Part shown: piece after piece, positions 45,587 through 55,820 of the stretch
Numbering within the stretch: the first letter of the stretch is position 1
Layout of the letters: each line of letters opens with the position of its first letter
Source of the DNA: Paraburkholderia sp.
GTDB taxonomy: Bacteria > Pseudomonadota > Gammaproteobacteria > Burkholderiales > Burkholderiaceae
Assembly: GCA_004322045.1 (NCBI GenBank)
Contig: SCRN01000032.1
Location: 22,467-86,466 of the forward strand
Length of the DNA stretch: 64,000 nucleotides
Reading direction: 5' to 3'
Program-made: the position numbers and the translations under genes
Notes under the pieces: generated by a model
The model's database searches: none
Seen by the model: the letters and a program-made list of their open reading frames with translations, nothing else
What the model was told of the DNA's origin: nothing

Positions 45587-45937
45587 TCACTGTTTCCGCA
45601 GCTTGACGACCGTGAGCGCGCCGCCAATTTCCTCAGCCACGAAATCGATCTTGTCGCCAACCTTGACCTGGGAAATCATTGCCGGATCCTTGACCTTGTA
45701 GACCATCGTCATGGCGCCCATGCCCAGGTTCTCCAGCGGGCCATGCTTGATAGTGAGCTTGCCGTTCGCGGTGTCGACCTTCTTGATTTCGCCGTGCGAC
45801 ATCGCGTTCTTTGCATCGGCGCTTTGCTTCGCACCGCCGCTCATGTCCATGTTGCTCATATCGCCCGCCGCATACGACGCAGCGGAAAACGCCAGCGCAC
45901 AACCCATCGCAATGGAAACAAATGCTCTCTTCATCAT
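45587..45937 (-). CDS. CusF-like periplasmic copper-binding protein
   Basis: 116 aa with a signal peptide (about 1-24) and the CusF OB-fold. The copper site reads His-GPLENLG-Met-GA-Met-T-Met: the His and two Met ligands are kept, while the capping Trp44 of E. coli CusF is Met. A His/Met-rich linker (DMSNMDMSGG) precedes. It is the last gene on the minus strand of the copper cluster, after the oxidase. Confidence 0.88.
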   Translation of the reverse strand: MMKRAFVSIAMGCALAFSAASYAAGDMSNMDMSGGAKQSADAKNAMSHGEIKKVDTANGKLTIKHGPLENLGMGAMTMVYKVKDPAMISQVKVGDKIDFVAEEIGGALTVVKLRKQ

Positions 45938-46000
45938 GCATTCTCCAAGTTTGAAGGAATGAAATCGATGATCGCGGCAATCGCGATCTCATAGTGACAT

Positions 46001-47296
46001 TCAGCTATCGGACAGCTCGCCCGTATATTCATAGGCCACAGTTCCCCTGGGGTGCTTGAACCAGCCCGGGTCACGGTAGTCATGACGGCCCAAGCCCTCG
46101 CGGACTTTCACCACGGTGAACATGCCGCCCATCTCCATTGGGCCGAACGGCCCTGTGCCCGTCATCATCGGCAAGGTATTGTCGGGCAGCGGCATCTCCA
46201 TCTCGCCCATCGCACCGCCCGTGCTGCCCATCGCCATGTAGTCCGGCACCAGTTTGTTGATGCGCTTGGCCAGATCCTGCTGCGGCACGCCGATCAAATT
46301 CGGCACCTTGTGCCCCATCGCATTCATCGTGTGGTGCGACTTGTGGCAATGCAATGCCCAATCGCCCGGGCGGTTCGCGGTGAACTCGATGGCGCGCATC
46401 TGGCCCACGGCCACGTCCGTCGTCACCTCGGGCCAGCGTGCCCCAGGCGGAATCCATCCGCCGTCGGTGCCGGCCACTTCGAAGCTGTAGCCGTGCAGAT
46501 GAATGGGGTGATTGGTCATCGTCAAATTGCCGAATCGAATTCGAACGCGATCGCCCGCACGCACGGGCAACGGATCGATGCCAGGGAACACGCGCGAGTT
46601 GAACGTCCACATGTTGAAGTCCGTCATCTCGTTCACGCGCGGCGTGTAGCTGCCCGGATCGATGTCGTAGGCAGCCAGCAGAAAGACGAAGTCGCGGTCG
46701 ACCGGCATGACGCCAGGATCCTTCGGATGAACGATGAAGCTGCCCATCATCCCCATCGCCATCTGCACCATTTCATCGGCATGCGGGTGATACATGAACG
46801 TGCCGTGCCGCTCGAGATGGAATTCGTAGACGAACGTCTTGCCCGGTGGAATCTGCGGCTGCGTGAGGCCGCCTACGCCATCCATTCCGCTCGGCAGCGG
46901 CATCCCGTGCCAGTGGATCGTGGTGTGCTCGGGAAGCTTATTGGTGACGAAAATGCGGACCTTGTCGCCTTCGACGGCTTCGATCGTCGGGCCAGGCGAT
47001 TGACCGTTGTAGCCCCACAGGTTCGCTTTCATGCCTGGCGCCATTTCGCGCACGACCGGTTCGGCCGTCAAATGAAATTCCTTCCACCCGTTTTTCATTC
47101 GCCATGGCAGCGTCCAGCCGTTCAGCGTCGTAACGGGCGAGTACGGACGTCCGTCGTGCGGTGCCAGCGGAGGTTGCGTCGCAGCCTTCGCCATCGTCGG
47201 CGCTTCAGGCAGCGATGCCGCGCCGGCCTTACTGACCATCGCGGCGCCAACGAGCGCAGCCCCGGAGCCGCTGAGAAATTGTCGACGGGAAACCAT
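46001..47296 (-). CDS. Tat-exported multicopper oxidase
   Basis: 431 aa with a twin-arginine signal (SRRQFLSGSG). All four copper-binding blocks are present: HWHG, HPHAD, HPIHLHG and HCHKSHHTMNAM. The C-terminal Met-rich stretch (MGEMEMPLP, GPMEMGGM) suits cuprous oxidase activity. Such enzymes oxidise Cu(I) to less toxic Cu(II) in the periplasm. It follows the outer-membrane factor gene directly. Confidence 0.93.
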   Translation of the reverse strand: MVSRRQFLSGSGAALVGAAMVSKAGAASLPEAPTMAKAATQPPLAPHDGRPYSPVTTLNGWTLPWRMKNGWKEFHLTAEPVVREMAPGMKANLWGYNGQSPGPTIEAVEGDKVRIFVTNKLPEHTTIHWHGMPLPSGMDGVGGLTQPQIPPGKTFVYEFHLERHGTFMYHPHADEMVQMAMGMMGSFIVHPKDPGVMPVDRDFVFLLAAYDIDPGSYTPRVNEMTDFNMWTFNSRVFPGIDPLPVRAGDRVRIRFGNLTMTNHPIHLHGYSFEVAGTDGGWIPPGARWPEVTTDVAVGQMRAIEFTANRPGDWALHCHKSHHTMNAMGHKVPNLIGVPQQDLAKRINKLVPDYMAMGSTGGAMGEMEMPLPDNTLPMMTGTGPFGPMEMGGMFTVVKVREGLGRHDYRDPGWFKHPRGTVAYEYTGELSDS

Positions 47297-47297
47297 G

Positions 47298-48782
47298 TCA
47301 ATTACCTTCTGAAGTCGTTGTCGGCGCCGATGGTTGCTTCACGGGCACCGGTGCACCTTGTGCGGCGGGGTCAGTCTCGTTGAGCGGAAGCTCGGCTTTC
47401 GCTGCTTGAGCCTCGCCCGCCTGGGGCAGGCGTCCGCCAAGCGCTTGCTGAAGATTCGTTTCCGCAAGCCAGTAGTCCTTCAGCGCATCGATGTAGGCAT
47501 TCACCGCGCCTATCTGCTCGCGCGAATCGGCCAGCAACTCGAACACGCTGGTCAGCATGCCGTTGTATCGAAGCAGAAGTTCGTCGGAGATGGCCTTTCG
47601 CAGAGGGACGACCTCGTCCCGGTAGTGTTTAGCGACGTCGTAGCTGGTCGCGTAGGCCGAGTACGATTCGCGCACCTCGGAACGAGCGTCGATGGCCGTC
47701 TGCGCCAATTGATTCACCGAACGCATATAAGTTGCTCGCGCGCGGGCGACCCTGACGCTGCCGAAATCGAAAATCGGAACTTCCACACTGATTTCATAGC
47801 CGTGTTCGTGTCCTTTGTCGGTCTCGTAGTTGTTGAGGTAGCCGACATCGAGCGCATTGATGAATCGCGTCGCTTGGCTCAAGCCCAACGAGGACGCTAC
47901 GCCTTGCGTTCGCAGCTTTGCCGCCTGAATGTCCAAGCGATTGCGCATGGCGTAGCTCTCCAGGCCCTTCAGGTCCGGCCGGTCCTTCGGCAAGTCGGGT
48001 AGGCGATCCCGAAGCTGGTATTCGGTTTGCGCGCCCCACAGGCCCATCATGCGGGTGAGCTTCTCGCGTGCAGCGACGGCTTGCTGACGTGCCCTCGCCT
48101 GCTGCGCGACGGCATCGGCATAAAAAGCCTGCTCGCGTGCTTGGTCGAGCTTGCTGAAATTGCCCGCCTGGCGCATGCGCCGGGCCAATTCGGCGCTAGC
48201 TTCCGCGGAGTCCCCGACTTGCTCCGCGTACTTCGCGGCCTGCTCGGAGGCGACCGCCTCGACGTAGGCGCGGCGCGCATCGGCCGCCACCTTGAGCATC
48301 GCATCGGCGGTTTCGAGCTTCGTTTGTTCGAACCGGCGCGCTTCGATATGAGCAGCAACGGGAAGCGTCAGAATCGCGAGCACGTTCGCTGAAAACATGC
48401 GGCCGATGCTCAGGTCGCCATTGCTCGCGCGCGTCCGGCTGAAGGTGAAACCCGGATTGGGCAGTCGGCCGGCCTGTACCAGATCTGCTTCAGACAGCCC
48501 CAGTTCCGCATAGGAAGCCTGGAGCCCGCGGTTGTTCAGCAGCGCAACCTGAACCGCGTCGTCCATCGATAGCGGTTTTTCCAGTAACGTTTGCGTCCTT
48601 TTGGCGACGGATTCGCGATCGGCATCGGTTCTAACGATGACGGCGTCCTTTCCGATTCGCTCCGAGGCGGTGGACGAGACGGCATTGAATCCGCCGTCTT
48701 TCGAGAACGTCGTGCAGCCGGCGAGCAAAACCATCGCGGCAACGCCAGCGCTGATCCGAGTGACGATAAATCGCTTTTTCAT
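47298..48782 (-). CDS. TolC/CusC-type outer-membrane factor lipoprotein
   Basis: 494 aa with a lipoprotein signal (lipobox LLAGC, Cys at about 22). Two internally similar OEP domains with long coiled-coil helices (QAAKYAEQVGDSAEASAELARRM, ARERAT...). It forms the outer-membrane channel of tripartite pumps, but no RND pump or adaptor is here. It ends just before the oxidase gene and its start overlaps the preceding gene. Confidence 0.9.
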   Translation of the reverse strand: MKKRFIVTRISAGVAAMVLLAGCTTFSKDGGFNAVSSTASERIGKDAVIVRTDADRESVAKRTQTLLEKPLSMDDAVQVALLNNRGLQASYAELGLSEADLVQAGRLPNPGFTFSRTRASNGDLSIGRMFSANVLAILTLPVAAHIEARRFEQTKLETADAMLKVAADARRAYVEAVASEQAAKYAEQVGDSAEASAELARRMRQAGNFSKLDQAREQAFYADAVAQQARARQQAVAAREKLTRMMGLWGAQTEYQLRDRLPDLPKDRPDLKGLESYAMRNRLDIQAAKLRTQGVASSLGLSQATRFINALDVGYLNNYETDKGHEHGYEISVEVPIFDFGSVRVARARATYMRSVNQLAQTAIDARSEVRESYSAYATSYDVAKHYRDEVVPLRKAISDELLLRYNGMLTSVFELLADSREQIGAVNAYIDALKDYWLAETNLQQALGGRLPQAGEAQAAKAELPLNETDPAAQGAPVPVKQPSAPTTTSEGN

Positions 48783-49114
48783 TTCAGGGGGTCCTCACGC
48801 ATCGAGGGGCTCTCGCGGCCGTCGGCCGCAGGCTCGGCGGGAAGCGTACCGTGCTTCATGTCGCCCGTCATCCCGCTTTGCATTCCGTTTTTCCTTGCCC
48901 CCCGCATGGGCTTCGCCGTTACAGCACGATTGAGTTGTTGCCAGCTAGGCCCCTCGCCATCGCGATAGGGTTGGTACCCGGCGAAGGCGGACGGCGCGGT
49001 GAGCGCAGGCACGGACGCAGACGGATCCGCCGGGTCGGTAGGAGTAGTCGTGGCGTGCGCGAGCGACGGCAAAGTAGCCGCCGCGCCGAGCAGCGCCGCA
49101 GTGATCGATCGCAT
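48779..49114 (-). CDS. Small exported protein in copper operon
   Basis: 111 aa with a signal peptide (about 1-20) and a Pro/Met/Gly-rich, mostly disordered mature part (MRGARKNGMQSGMTGDMKHG). The stop overlaps the next gene's ATG. It probably binds copper with Met residues; no family recognised. Confidence 0.7.
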   Translation of the reverse strand: MRSITAALLGAAATLPSLAHATTTPTDPADPSASVPALTAPSAFAGYQPYRDGEGPSWQQLNRAVTAKPMRGARKNGMQSGMTGDMKHGTLPAEPAADGRESPSMREDPLK

Positions 49115-49202
49115 TTATTTTCTCGTCGTGAGTCGACTGGCGATCCCGAGCGGGACAGCCAGCGCGAAATTCAGGCCGCGACTTGTCTGTCGCGAGCTAG
49201 CA

Positions 49203-49616
49203 TCAGACGAATGAGTGGCGAGGAGGACGTTCGATGCCCTCGGTCAGGAACGACACGACACCGGCGAAGGGAGGAAGAGGAACGATTGCGCGGCTCACGT
49301 CCGCGCATACGAGGGCCGCAGGCGTAGACGGCAACGCCACCCCTAAACAGCAGGCCGCACACGTCGAACAGAGATGCGCGTGATGGGCGTGATGCGCGTT
49401 GGCGCAATATCGATCGCGGTGATCGCCGGCAAGCGTAGCGTCCTGGCCGATGTGGAGGAGGTGCTGCTCCGCCTCGACCTGCTCCTCATGGGGCGCACCC
49501 ATTTCGGCCATTGGGGCTTGCACGGCGGCGTATTTCACCGAGACAGCCGCGAACGACTGAACGGGAAGGCTCAGTGCCAGCAACAGGACGATGAGGAATC
49601 TGCGGCAAAGCGACAT
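49203..49616 (-). CDS. His/Cys-rich exported or membrane protein
   Basis: 137 aa with an N-terminal signal or anchor (about 5-25) and a striking metal-binding-like stretch HHAHHAHLCSTCAACC at about 90-105. It is divergent from the copper ATPase. The start MSLCRRFL at 49616 is preferred to one six codons earlier. Copper binding is inferred. Confidence 0.7.
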   Translation of the reverse strand: MSLCRRFLIVLLLALSLPVQSFAAVSVKYAAVQAPMAEMGAPHEEQVEAEQHLLHIGQDATLAGDHRDRYCANAHHAHHAHLCSTCAACCLGVALPSTPAALVCADVSRAIVPLPPFAGVVSFLTEGIERPPRHSFV

Positions 49617-49771
49617 AGGGGCGCAGTCTAGCATGCGACTATGCCGTATAAAAGATCGAGATCAAAGATTCAAACGTTAACCCAGATCAATTGGTTCGCC
49701 TCAAGTTAGCGCCACAGTTCGAAATGATGGTGCGGAACTGGTCCAATCGAGCGTAGCGGAAAGGGGCCTCC

Positions 49772-52327
49772 ATGAATGAGCAAGTCTCGACGGCAAAGCC
49801 GATTCGTGTCGCCCCCTCTGCGATTGTCGTGACCACCCCAGACCATCGGCTCGAGCACATCGAACTCTCCATCGGCGGGATGACGTGCCCACACTGCCCC
49901 GCCGCAATCGAAAAGGCACTGCGCGCTACGGCGGGGGTGCAGCGCACACAGGTCAACCTCGCCAGCCGCATCGCCAGGATCGATTTCGATCCCGCACAAG
50001 TCGGGATCGCCGATCTGCTGCGGACAATCCGTAGCGCCGGCTATACCGCCGGGTCGGCCCAAGCGCGCATCCCGATCGCGAACATGCACTGCGGCTCCTG
50101 CACGACCCGCGTCGAGCGAGCACTTCAAACAACGCCCGGGGTCATTGCGGCACATGCCAACCTCGTGCCGGGTGCGGCGGATGTCGAATATCTGCCCGAA
50201 AAGACGTCCTTCGCCGATATTCGGCGATCGATCGAATCGGCGGGATATCGAATCGCCGAAGCCAAACCGCCCCTCACCGAGGAAGAGGCGCAGGCCAGCC
50301 CCGAAGACGCGGTGCAGCAAGCCGAATATCGCACGCTGATGCGAAAGTTTTGGTTTGCTGCAGCAATCTCGATACCGGTCATGGGGTTGAGCTATCCGGA
50401 ACTCGTTCCCGTGCTGCGCGACTGGATCCCGCCCGGCAGCGATACGCGGCGCACCGTATGGGCGTTGCTGGGCGGTCTGAGCCTGCCCGTCATGTTCTGG
50501 TCCGGCTGGCAGTTTTACACAGGCATGTGGGACGCGCTAAAGCATCGCTCCGCCAATATGCACACGCTGATCGCGATCGGTATCAGCGCGGCATTTCTCT
50601 ATTCGATCGTGGCGGTGGCCTGGCCGAGGCTGTTTCCTCGCATGTCGCTCGCCGAAGTCTTTTGGGACGTAAGCGACGTAGTCGTCGCGCTGGTCGTGCT
50701 GGGGCTTGCGCTGGAATTGAAGGCCAAGGGCCGCACCTCGGAAGCGATCAAGAAGCTCATCGGCTTGCAGGCAAAAACAGCGCGCGTCATCCGTGACGGT
50801 AAGGAACTCGACCTGCCGGTGGAAGAAGTGCTGGTGGGCGATACCGTCGTCGTACGGCCAGGCGAGAAGATTCCCGTCGACGGCGCGGTGACGGACGGCG
50901 CGAGCGCAGTCGACGAATCGATGATTACCGGCGAATCGATTCCGGTAGAGAAGCGTGTAGGCGACGAAGTCATCGGCGCAACACTGAACAAGACGGGCAG
51001 CTTCCGGTTCCGCGCAACCAAGGTCGGAAAGGATACGGCGCTAGCGAACATCGTACGGATGGTCAAGGACGCTCAGGGCTCGAAGGCGCCGATCCAACGT
51101 GTAGTGGATGCCGTCTCCGGATACTTCGTTCCAGCGGTGATGATCCTTGCCGTTCTGGCCTTTGTCGTCTGGTACATCGTCGGCCCGGAACCGCGGTTCG
51201 TCTACGCCACCATCGTCTTCGTCACGACGCTGATCATCGCCTGCCCGTGCGCGCTAGGGCTCGCGACGCCGACGTCGCTGACGGTCGGCATCGGCAAAGG
51301 CGCCGAAAACGGCATCTTGATCCGCTCGGGCGACGCGTTGCAAAGCGCGCAACGGCTCGACGCCGTCGTTCTGGACAAGACCGGCACCATCACGCGCGGC
51401 GAGCCCGCACTGACTGACGTCGTCGTGGCGGCCGAGCGAAGCGAAGGCGACGTGCTGCGCCTGGCCGCCTCGCTCGAGCAGGGTTCGGAACACCCGCTCG
51501 GCGAGGCGATCGTCAAGGGTGCGCAAGCAAGAGGCATCGCTCTTGCGTCGACGGCCGACTTCGCGGCCATCCCCGGCCTCGGGGTGAGTGGGCGCATTGA
51601 CGGTCATGACGTATTGCTTGGAAACGCGAGGCTCATGGCCGATCGAGGCATTGCAGTGAAAGGCCTCGAAGGCGCCTGGGAGCGGCTTGCCTTGGAAGGA
51701 AAGACGCCGATGTACGTGTCGATCGATGCGCAGGCGGCCGGACTTGTCGCGGTAGCCGACACCGTCAAGCCCGATTCGAAGATCGCCATCGAGGCCCTTC
51801 GGCAGCTTGGCGTCGAAGTGATCATGCTGACCGGCGACAACAAGCGCACCGCGGATGCCATCGCGCGCCAAGTCGGTATCGACCGTGTGTTGTCCGAAGT
51901 GCTTCCGGACGACAAAGCACACGAAATCCAAAGGCTCCAACTCGAAGGCAAAAAGGTGGGCATGGTGGGCGACGGCATCAACGACGCGCCGGCGCTTGCG
52001 CAGGCCGATGTCGGCTTTGCGATCGGAACGGGCACCGATGTGGCGATCGAAGCCAGCGATGTCACATTGATCAAGGGAAGCCTGACGGGTGTCGCGACCG
52101 CCATCGAAATCAGCCGAGCAACCATGCGCAACGTTCGTCAGAATCTGCTCGGCGCATTCGGCTATAACGGTCTTGGACTACCCGTAGCGATGGGCGTGCT
52201 CTATCCCTTCTTCGGCATTCTCTTATCCCCCATCATCGCCGCCGCCGCGATGGCGTTCAGCTCCGTGACCGTCGTGACCAACGCGAATCGCTTGCGCTTG
52301 TTCGAACCCCGGAGGAGCGCGTCATGA
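49772..52327 (+). CDS. copA: Copper-exporting P1B-type ATPase
   Basis: 851 aa. Two N-terminal heavy-metal domains with CxxC pairs (Cys39-Cys42 in GGMTCPHC and Cys107-Cys110 in MHCGSC), eight membrane helices, the CPC ion site at 491-493, phosphorylated Asp535 in DKTGTI, and GDGINDAP. Exports Cu(I) from the cytoplasm. GGAAAGGGGCC precedes the ATG. No CueR-type operator was found upstream. Its stop overlaps the cupredoxin start. Confidence 0.96.
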   Translation: MNEQVSTAKPIRVAPSAIVVTTPDHRLEHIELSIGGMTCPHCPAAIEKALRATAGVQRTQVNLASRIARIDFDPAQVGIADLLRTIRSAGYTAGSAQARIPIANMHCGSCTTRVERALQTTPGVIAAHANLVPGAADVEYLPEKTSFADIRRSIESAGYRIAEAKPPLTEEEAQASPEDAVQQAEYRTLMRKFWFAAAISIPVMGLSYPELVPVLRDWIPPGSDTRRTVWALLGGLSLPVMFWSGWQFYTGMWDALKHRSANMHTLIAIGISAAFLYSIVAVAWPRLFPRMSLAEVFWDVSDVVVALVVLGLALELKAKGRTSEAIKKLIGLQAKTARVIRDGKELDLPVEEVLVGDTVVVRPGEKIPVDGAVTDGASAVDESMITGESIPVEKRVGDEVIGATLNKTGSFRFRATKVGKDTALANIVRMVKDAQGSKAPIQRVVDAVSGYFVPAVMILAVLAFVVWYIVGPEPRFVYATIVFVTTLIIACPCALGLATPTSLTVGIGKGAENGILIRSGDALQSAQRLDAVVLDKTGTITRGEPALTDVVVAAERSEGDVLRLAASLEQGSEHPLGEAIVKGAQARGIALASTADFAAIPGLGVSGRIDGHDVLLGNARLMADRGIAVKGLEGAWERLALEGKTPMYVSIDAQAAGLVAVADTVKPDSKIAIEALRQLGVEVIMLTGDNKRTADAIARQVGIDRVLSEVLPDDKAHEIQRLQLEGKKVGMVGDGINDAPALAQADVGFAIGTGTDVAIEASDVTLIKGSLTGVATAIEISRATMRNVRQNLLGAFGYNGLGLPVAMGVLYPFFGILLSPIIAAAAMAFSSVTVVTNANRLRLFEPRRSAS

Positions 52328-52701
52328 CACCCGATCGCTGGATCGTCCTTTTCACCGGACTGGCGCTGGTCGGTTTCATCGTTTGGTTCTTCTGGTTGAA
52401 GCGCTCGAAGGGAGCGCTGGCAGCGCAGGCCGGAAGCGGCTACCAGGAAGCGATGATTGTCGTCAAAGGCGGCTACACGCCGGATACGATCGTCGTCCGG
52501 CATGGCAGACCAGTGCGACTGACTTTCCGGCGCGAGGAAACCGCCGGCTGCTCGGACAAGGTCATCTTCGCCGATTTCGACAAGAGCGCGGAGTTGCCGA
52601 CCGGCCAGCTCGTATCCGTGGAATTGACGCCGGAGAAGCCCGGCGAGTATGCGTTCGGCTGCCCGATGGGGATGTTTCGCGGGCGGCTCGTGGTCGAGTG
52701 A
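52324..52701 (+). CDS. Membrane-anchored cupredoxin-like protein
   Basis: 125 aa: a membrane helix (about 5-24) and a cupredoxin fold with Cys in TAGCSDKV and Cys/Met in [10 protein letters not shown]. Resembles the EfeO-type cupredoxin domain. Coupled to copA, it probably accepts exported copper. Confidence 0.85.
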   Translation: MTPDRWIVLFTGLALVGFIVWFFWLKRSKGALAAQAGSGYQEAMIVVKGGYTPDTIVVRHGRPVRLTFRREETAGCSDKVIFADFDKSAELPTGQLVSVELTPEKPGEYAFGCPMGMFRGRLVVE

Positions 52702-52752
52702 ATTCGATATCTGCGTTGACTGGCCAATCCACCGGCAAATGAGAGGTTCATC

Positions 52753-52992
52753 ATGATGTACCACTACTGGACCGGCGCCGCCGGATACGGATTCACCCAT
52801 TGGATTATGTTCGCCGTCATGGCCGCGCTGTTGATTTATCCGATTGGGCGAATCCTAATGAGGATGGGGCTATCGCCGTTTTGGGCGGTTCTCGCATTCG
52901 TTCCGCTGTTGAACGTGCTCGGGCTTTGGATTGTCGCATTCATGGCATGGCCGCGGGGCGGCGCAGACATCCCCGGGTACCCACCTAGATGA
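52753..52992 (+). CDS. Small two-helix membrane protein
   Basis: 79 aa, helices at about 15-32 and 42-65, GAGAGG ribosome site upstream. Aromatic and Gly-rich ends (MMYHYWTGAAGYGFTHW). Follows the cupredoxin gene after 51 bp, likely cotranscribed; function unknown. Confidence 0.7.
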   Translation: MMYHYWTGAAGYGFTHWIMFAVMAALLIYPIGRILMRMGLSPFWAVLAFVPLLNVLGLWIVAFMAWPRGGADIPGYPPR

Positions 52993-53143
52993 CTTTACCT
53001 GGCGTCGACGTTTAGAGTAGACGAATCGGATCCATTTCAATTCCGATTGGCCGAGCCATGCGTGACACCACAGCGATAAATTGGCAGCGCATGCGCGATC
53101 GACCTCTTGCTAGCTATTCGTCACGAGATAGGAAGGTATAGCG

Positions 53144-53986
53144 ATGAGCCACAAACAAGGAGACGTCCGGCTATCCAAGCGCTCGCGTCGCTCGCCGGAG
53201 GATAGTTCGCCGCCTGTTCAACAAACGATCTCACGCGAAGAGTACGAAAGCCAACTGCACGATCTTCAAATCGAACTCGTCAAACTGCAGCGCCATTTCA
53301 TCCGCTGCAAGAACAAGATACTCGTGCTGCTGGAAGGACGAGACGCGGCGGGAAAAGATGGCGCGATCAAGCGCATCGTCGAACACCTGAGTCCACGCGA
53401 CACACGCGTCGTCGCGCTCGGGCGGCCGTCGGACAGGGATCTTGGCGCATGGTACTTTCAACGCTTCGTTCCGCATCTTCCCGTCGCCGAGGAACTCGTT
53501 TTCTTCAACCGAAGTTGGTACAACCGGGCCGGCGTGGAACACGTTATGGGGTTCTGCACGCCGGAGCAAGTCGAAGAGTTCTTTCAATCCGCCCCGCGAT
53601 TCGAAGCGATGCTGGTCGACTCCGGTATCCGGCTATTGAAGTACTACCTCGACATCTCCCACAGCGAGCAGGCGGAACGATTGGAGGCACGCAGACGCGA
53701 CCCACTCAAACAGTGGAAGATCAGTCCGATCGACGAAGTCGCCGTCCGGCACTGGCGCGCCTACTCGAAGGCCAGGAACACGATGCTCTTGCGGACTCAC
53801 ACGCCTATTGCGCCGTGGCGTATCGTGCGTGCCGACGATAAAAGGATCGCGCGCCTGAATTTGATACGCGACATCCTGTCTCGGCTCAACTATTGCGATA
53901 AGGATGAGACGCTCGTCCGACCTGATCCCGCTATCGTGTTCGAGTTCGAACCCGCAGCGATCGATTTGGGGCTGCTGGCGGTGTAG
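53144..53986 (+). CDS. ppk2: Polyphosphate kinase 2
   Basis: 280-aa PPK2 family enzyme that phosphorylates nucleotides from polyphosphate. Walker A EGRDAAGKDGAIKRI near residue 65, lid and Walker B (GAWYFQRFVPHLP, FFNRSWYNRAGVE) and the C-terminal KYYLDISHSEQ. Single-domain length fits class I PPK2. Confidence 0.95.
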   Translation: MSHKQGDVRLSKRSRRSPEDSSPPVQQTISREEYESQLHDLQIELVKLQRHFIRCKNKILVLLEGRDAAGKDGAIKRIVEHLSPRDTRVVALGRPSDRDLGAWYFQRFVPHLPVAEELVFFNRSWYNRAGVEHVMGFCTPEQVEEFFQSAPRFEAMLVDSGIRLLKYYLDISHSEQAERLEARRRDPLKQWKISPIDEVAVRHWRAYSKARNTMLLRTHTPIAPWRIVRADDKRIARLNLIRDILSRLNYCDKDETLVRPDPAIVFEFEPAAIDLGLLAV

Positions 53987-54009
53987 TCCCCGGCTCGGAG
54001 CACGGCGTC

Positions 54010-54037
54010 AGCGCCCTCGTTCAGGGTGCTTCTTTTT
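54010..54037 (+). terminator. Intrinsic terminator after ppk2
   Basis: AGCGCCCT-cgttc-AGGGTGCT (one G-T pair) followed by TTCTTTTT, 24 bp after the ppk2 stop: the one clear stem plus T-run in the window. Confidence 0.75.
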
Positions 54038-54243
54038 GAAGATCGAACCGATATTTCCTACCGTGCCCGCAAGACGAGCGATCCGCCGCCGCAACGCGCG
54101 CGGATCCTGACCTGAATCAACGCAGCGCAGCGACCGATGAGCTAGCCTGAGAGTCGCGTCCCGCCGCCGCCCATACGAAATCGCCGGCACCGAGGACAAG
54201 TCCGGCAACCCGCGCCGTCTCGATTCCATCGCATGTCCATCGC

Positions 54244-54549
54244 ATGAAGAAGCGCCTCACCGCCCGCCTCTTATTCGCCATTGTGCTTGGCGCCGCGCTT
54301 TCCACCACGATGGCGGGACCCTGGCACGCCGCGTCCCCCAACACCTATGGTTGGCGACTCATGACGCCGGAAGAACGAGAGGAACATCAGCGCCGCATGC
54401 GCAGCTTCACTTCGTACGAGGAGTGCAAGGCCTATCAAACCGAGCATCATGCACTCATGGCCAAGCGGGCGCGACAGGCGGGTGTGCTGCTCAAGCCTCA
54501 TGCGGACTCCGGCTGCGAACGGTTGCGCGAGCAAGGCCGATTCCAATGA
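54244..54549 (+). CDS. Hypothetical small exported protein
   Basis: 101 aa with a signal peptide (about 1-24) and a charged mature part with two Cys (SYEECKAY, SGCERLREQ). The stop overlaps the next gene (ATGA), so it may be a subunit or assembly factor of the redox pair that follows. Not recognised. Confidence 0.7.
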   Translation: MKKRLTARLLFAIVLGAALSTTMAGPWHAASPNTYGWRLMTPEEREEHQRRMRSFTSYEECKAYQTEHHALMAKRARQAGVLLKPHADSGCERLREQGRFQ

Positions 54550-55820
54550 GTCGGCACGCCATCGAACGCTGGCAACGGCGCTTGACGATACCCGTGGTTC
54601 TTGTTGCGTCATCCGTATTGCTCGCATGGTGGACGTTTCCATACGGTCTGCCGCCATGGCGCAGCATCGGCATTGTCAGCGCCTGGATCGGCACCGACCT
54701 GCTCGCTACCGCCACAGTCCTCATGGTGCGCGAGCCACATCTCACCCAAGCGCTGGGCGGACTCGAGCACTGCTATCGCTGGCATCATCGCGCCGGTGTC
54801 GCCGCCTACCTCGCGCTGCTCGCACACCCGCTCGCCCTGGCCATGGACGGCTGGGCGGAATCGCCGCGTGTAGCTTGGGAGTCGCTTGCTCCGTGGCTGC
54901 AGGCGTGGCCCGTTTGGCTTGGCTGGGGTGCGCTCGTTCTGCTCATGATCGGCCTGGCTGCCACTTTCGCTCCGCAGTTGTCATACCGTCGCTGGCGCAG
55001 CCTCCACATGTTGCTGGGCGTGGGGACCTTGCTCGCCTTTTCGCACGTCGGCGTGCTGCTCGGTCATACTGCGCCGTCACTTGGCATACTGGTCCTCGGT
55101 ATGTTTGCCCTGGCCTGGCGGGTAGTAGTAAGCGATCTCGGCCTCGCCGCGCGCCCCTACCGAGTGACGGCTGTGGCACATCCGACAGGGGCGACGATCG
55201 AAGCCACCGTCTCGCCTTGCGCCACCCCACTTGCTGTCACACCCGGCCAGTTCGTGCTCGCGGCCTTTGGTGACGGCCAACACTTCCACGGCTGCGGCGA
55301 GTACCATCCGTTCACGGTGAGCCGAATCGAGGCAGCGCACCGGCTGCGGCTCACCGTCAAGGCGCTTGGCCCGTGCTCACAGCACCTGCAAGCGCTCGAA
55401 CCGGGGGTGCTGGTCCGCTTGCAGGGACCCTTCGGCAGTTTTCTTTCTGACATCGCGGACGGTCCCGAGTTGTGGATCGCTGGCGGTATCGGAGTCACGC
55501 CGTTCATCGCGGCGCTGCGCTCGCAGCGGCGCAACCAGCCCACCACGTTGATCTACCTTTACCGAGTTGCCGCAGACGCGGCCTTTCTCGACGAACTCTC
55601 CCAACTCGCCGCGAACGATTCGAAATTCGAACTCGTCGCGCAAGCTACAGGCGATCTCCCACCGAACGCCGAACCGCTACTGGCGAAGGTGACGCACCTG
55701 CCCGACCGTCGGGTTTATCTTTGCGGACCGCCGGCGATGGTGGACACGCTGGCTCAGAAGCTCCTGGAACTCGGAGTCTCCCCCCAGTCCATTCACTACG
55801 AGCGTTTCGACTTCCGCTGA
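54546..55820 (+). CDS. Ferric-reductase-like flavocytochrome
   Basis: 424 aa: an N-terminal six-helix ferric-reductase/NOX domain with heme His residues (HCYRWHHRAGVAAYLALLAHP and HMLLGVGTLLAFSHVGVLLGH), then an FAD domain (YHPFTVSRIE) and an NAD(P) domain (GGIGVTPFIAAL, LCGPPAMVDTL, C-terminal YERFDFR). Moves electrons from cytoplasmic NAD(P)H across the membrane. Coupled by overlaps to the small protein before and the cytochrome b5 after. Confidence 0.9.
   Translation: MSRHAIERWQRRLTIPVVLVASSVLLAWWTFPYGLPPWRSIGIVSAWIGTDLLATATVLMVREPHLTQALGGLEHCYRWHHRAGVAAYLALLAHPLALAMDGWAESPRVAWESLAPWLQAWPVWLGWGALVLLMIGLAATFAPQLSYRRWRSLHMLLGVGTLLAFSHVGVLLGHTAPSLGILVLGMFALAWRVVVSDLGLAARPYRVTAVAHPTGATIEATVSPCATPLAVTPGQFVLAAFGDGQHFHGCGEYHPFTVSRIEAAHRLRLTVKALGPCSQHLQALEPGVLVRLQGPFGSFLSDIADGPELWIAGGIGVTPFIAALRSQRRNQPTTLIYLYRVAADAAFLDELSQLAANDSKFELVAQATGDLPPNAEPLLAKVTHLPDRRVYLCGPPAMVDTLAQKLLELGVSPQSIHYERFDFR

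Noticed and set aside
49617..49771. CueR operator before copA
   Set aside because: No MerR-type dyad of the ACCTTCC...GGAAGGT kind could be found in the spacer.
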